Of a stretch of DNA of 64,000 nucleotides, positions 63,167 through 64,000 are shown in pieces. Position 1 is the stretch's first letter; every line of letters starts with the position of its first letter. The notes beneath the pieces are model-generated. The model searched no databases. It was not told the origin of the DNA and worked only from the letters and a program-made list of their open reading frames with translations. The stretch lies in contig PAAX01000014.1 in NCBI GenBank assembly GCA_002698995.1, positions 124,001-188,000 on the forward strand, read 5' to 3'. Both the position numbers and the translations under genes were made by a program. The stretch is from Ignavibacteriota bacterium (lineage in GTDB: Bacteria > Bacteroidota > Ignavibacteria > Ignavibacteriales > Melioribacteraceae).

Positions 63167-64000
63167 TTAATAAAATTCAATTTCGGATGAATCGCCGGCA
63201 TTCAATTTCTTAAAATTCCCTTTAATTATTGCATTGCTGCCAACTATTGAATTATCAAGCATTGTTTTATGAACAATACCATTTTCATTTATTATGGAAT
63301 TCTTAATGATAGAATCCTTTATCTCGCATCCCTCTGATATTGTAGCATAGGGACCTATTACAGAATTACTGATTTTTGCTGTATCAGCAATAAATACGGG
63401 CTCATTAATTACTACGTTTTCAATTGGAATTGCTTTACCATTTTGCGAAAGTAAAAATTGATTTGTTGAAAGGAGTGTTTCCGGTTTACCGCAGTCATAC
63501 CAACCCTCAACCGGGAATGTTGAAATTTTCTCTCCTCTTTCTATCATGATTTGAAGAGCATCAGTTAGCTGTAATTCGTTTTTTGTTCTAATATCCTTTT
63601 CAACTAATTCATTCAAAGCATCTGCAAGTGATTTGGAATTTTTGAGATAATATAACCCAACTAAAGCCAGCTTTGATACCGGTTCTGTCGGCTTTTCGAC
63701 AAGTTTTGTTATAAAATCATTTTCTGTAATAGCAACACCAAACCTTCTAGGATCATCAACTGTTTTAACACCAAGAGCGGAAGTTTTTAAACTGAAAATC
63801 TGCTTCATGTTCACATCAAAAACCGTATCGCCAAGAATTATAAATATTTCCTCTTCATCAAATGTTGGAATTGCCGTGTAAATTGCATGCCCCAAACCAA
63901 GCATTTCTTTCTGTTCAATAAAATCAGCTTTAATCTTAGGATATTTTTCAGTTACATATTTCTCTATCTTATCACCAAGATAACCGACAACAAAAGTAGC
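63167..64000 (-). CDS. Sugar-phosphate nucleotidyltransferase, partial (runs off the right edge)
   Basis: At least 277 residues; the frame is open to the window end (from hand translation, upstream of the Met at 63904 it reads ATFVVGYLGDKIEKYVTEKY). The NTP-transferase domain has LGLGHAIYTAIPTFDEEEIFIILGDTVFDV and EKPTEPVSKLALVGLYYLK; GWYDCGKPETLLSTNQFLL is a conserved end of the catalytic domain. A left-handed hexapeptide helix follows (AKISNSVIGPYATISEGCEIKDSIIKNSIINEN). It resembles glucose-1-phosphate thymidylyl/uridylyl-transferases; the exact sugar cannot be assigned. First seen gene of the metK-ahcY operon. Confidence 0.85.
   Translation of the reverse strand, partial: ATFVVGYLGDKIEKYVTEKYPKIKADFIEQKEMLGLGHAIYTAIPTFDEEEIFIILGDTVFDVNMKQIFSLKTSALGVKTVDDPRRFGVAITENDFITKLVEKPTEPVSKLALVGLYYLKNSKSLADALNELVEKDIRTKNELQLTDALQIMIERGEKISTFPVEGWYDCGKPETLLSTNQFLLSQNGKAIPIENVVINEPVFIADTAKISNSVIGPYATISEGCEIKDSIIKNSIINENGIVHKTMLDNSIVGSNAIIKGNFKKLNAGDSSEIEFY

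Overview
The window is AT-rich, gene-dense bacterial chromosome that looks like a member of the Ignavibacteria/Chlorobi side of the Bacteroidota. The evidence is: two large secreted proteins with type A type-IX-secretion sorting tails (NYPNPFNPTT... followed by a GxYxYKI-like segment and a basic end); a TonB-dependent receptor followed by a DUF4249-like lipoprotein; a Bacteroidota-type promoter (TTTG, 20 bp, TAnnTTTG) before fbaA; and many short lipoproteins and barrel-like proteins. No rRNA, tRNA, CRISPR array or intact insertion sequence was seen. The species cannot be named from this evidence.

Layout, 1-13 kb: a nitrosative-stress pair (quinol NO reductase, cut by the window edge, and the Ric iron-centre repair protein) with palindromes upstream; a nitroreductase; a thioesterase/DUF1028/lipoprotein group; arginine deiminase; an MFS exporter; a di-haem cytochrome; glycyl-tRNA synthetase. 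13-15 kb: a BrnT/BrnA-like toxin-antitoxin pair, then a barrel/lipoprotein pair whose lipoprotein has a seven-base G/C tract placed so that a change in length would join or unjoin a better signal peptide. 15-23 kb: one long minus-strand efflux operon (TetR, membrane fusion protein, ATPase, TolC, ATPase, permease, permease). It has a clear promoter/operator, a frameshift in an A8 tract of the first ATPase, and an inserted block of 97-bp palindromic repeats around a small GIY-YIG nuclease gene.

23-42 kb: a PAS-LuxR regulator beside a 28-bp palindrome; an alpha/beta hydrolase; a probable 14-blade beta-propeller T9SS protein; a 21-bp tandem repeat array; a lamin-tail T9SS protein; an AlkD-like protein; a methyltransferase; a 59-residue zinc ribbon; a beta-lactamase-fold hydrolase; fructose-bisphosphate aldolase; and a TonB receptor/lipoprotein pair. 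42-47 kb: an apparent sulfur-oxyanion respiratory module (octahaem cytochrome c, cytochrome b, two YeeE/YedE-type transporters, one fused to a rhodanese without its cysteine).

47-64 kb: a desaturase whose His boxes match sphingolipid delta-4 desaturases, with a CrtZ-like hydroxylase; Trm112-like, FAD-oxidase, TPR and clpX genes in one run; DUF362 and polyferredoxin proteins; a GT-C-type membrane glycosyltransferase; and a sugar nucleotidyltransferase-metK-ahcY methyl-cycle operon that runs off the right edge. Degenerate copies of 'GTCATTCCGG' type palindromic elements recur at about 10.9-11.2, 16.4-17.2, 29.0-29.1 and 50.6 kb. The last copy has become the start of a coding sequence.
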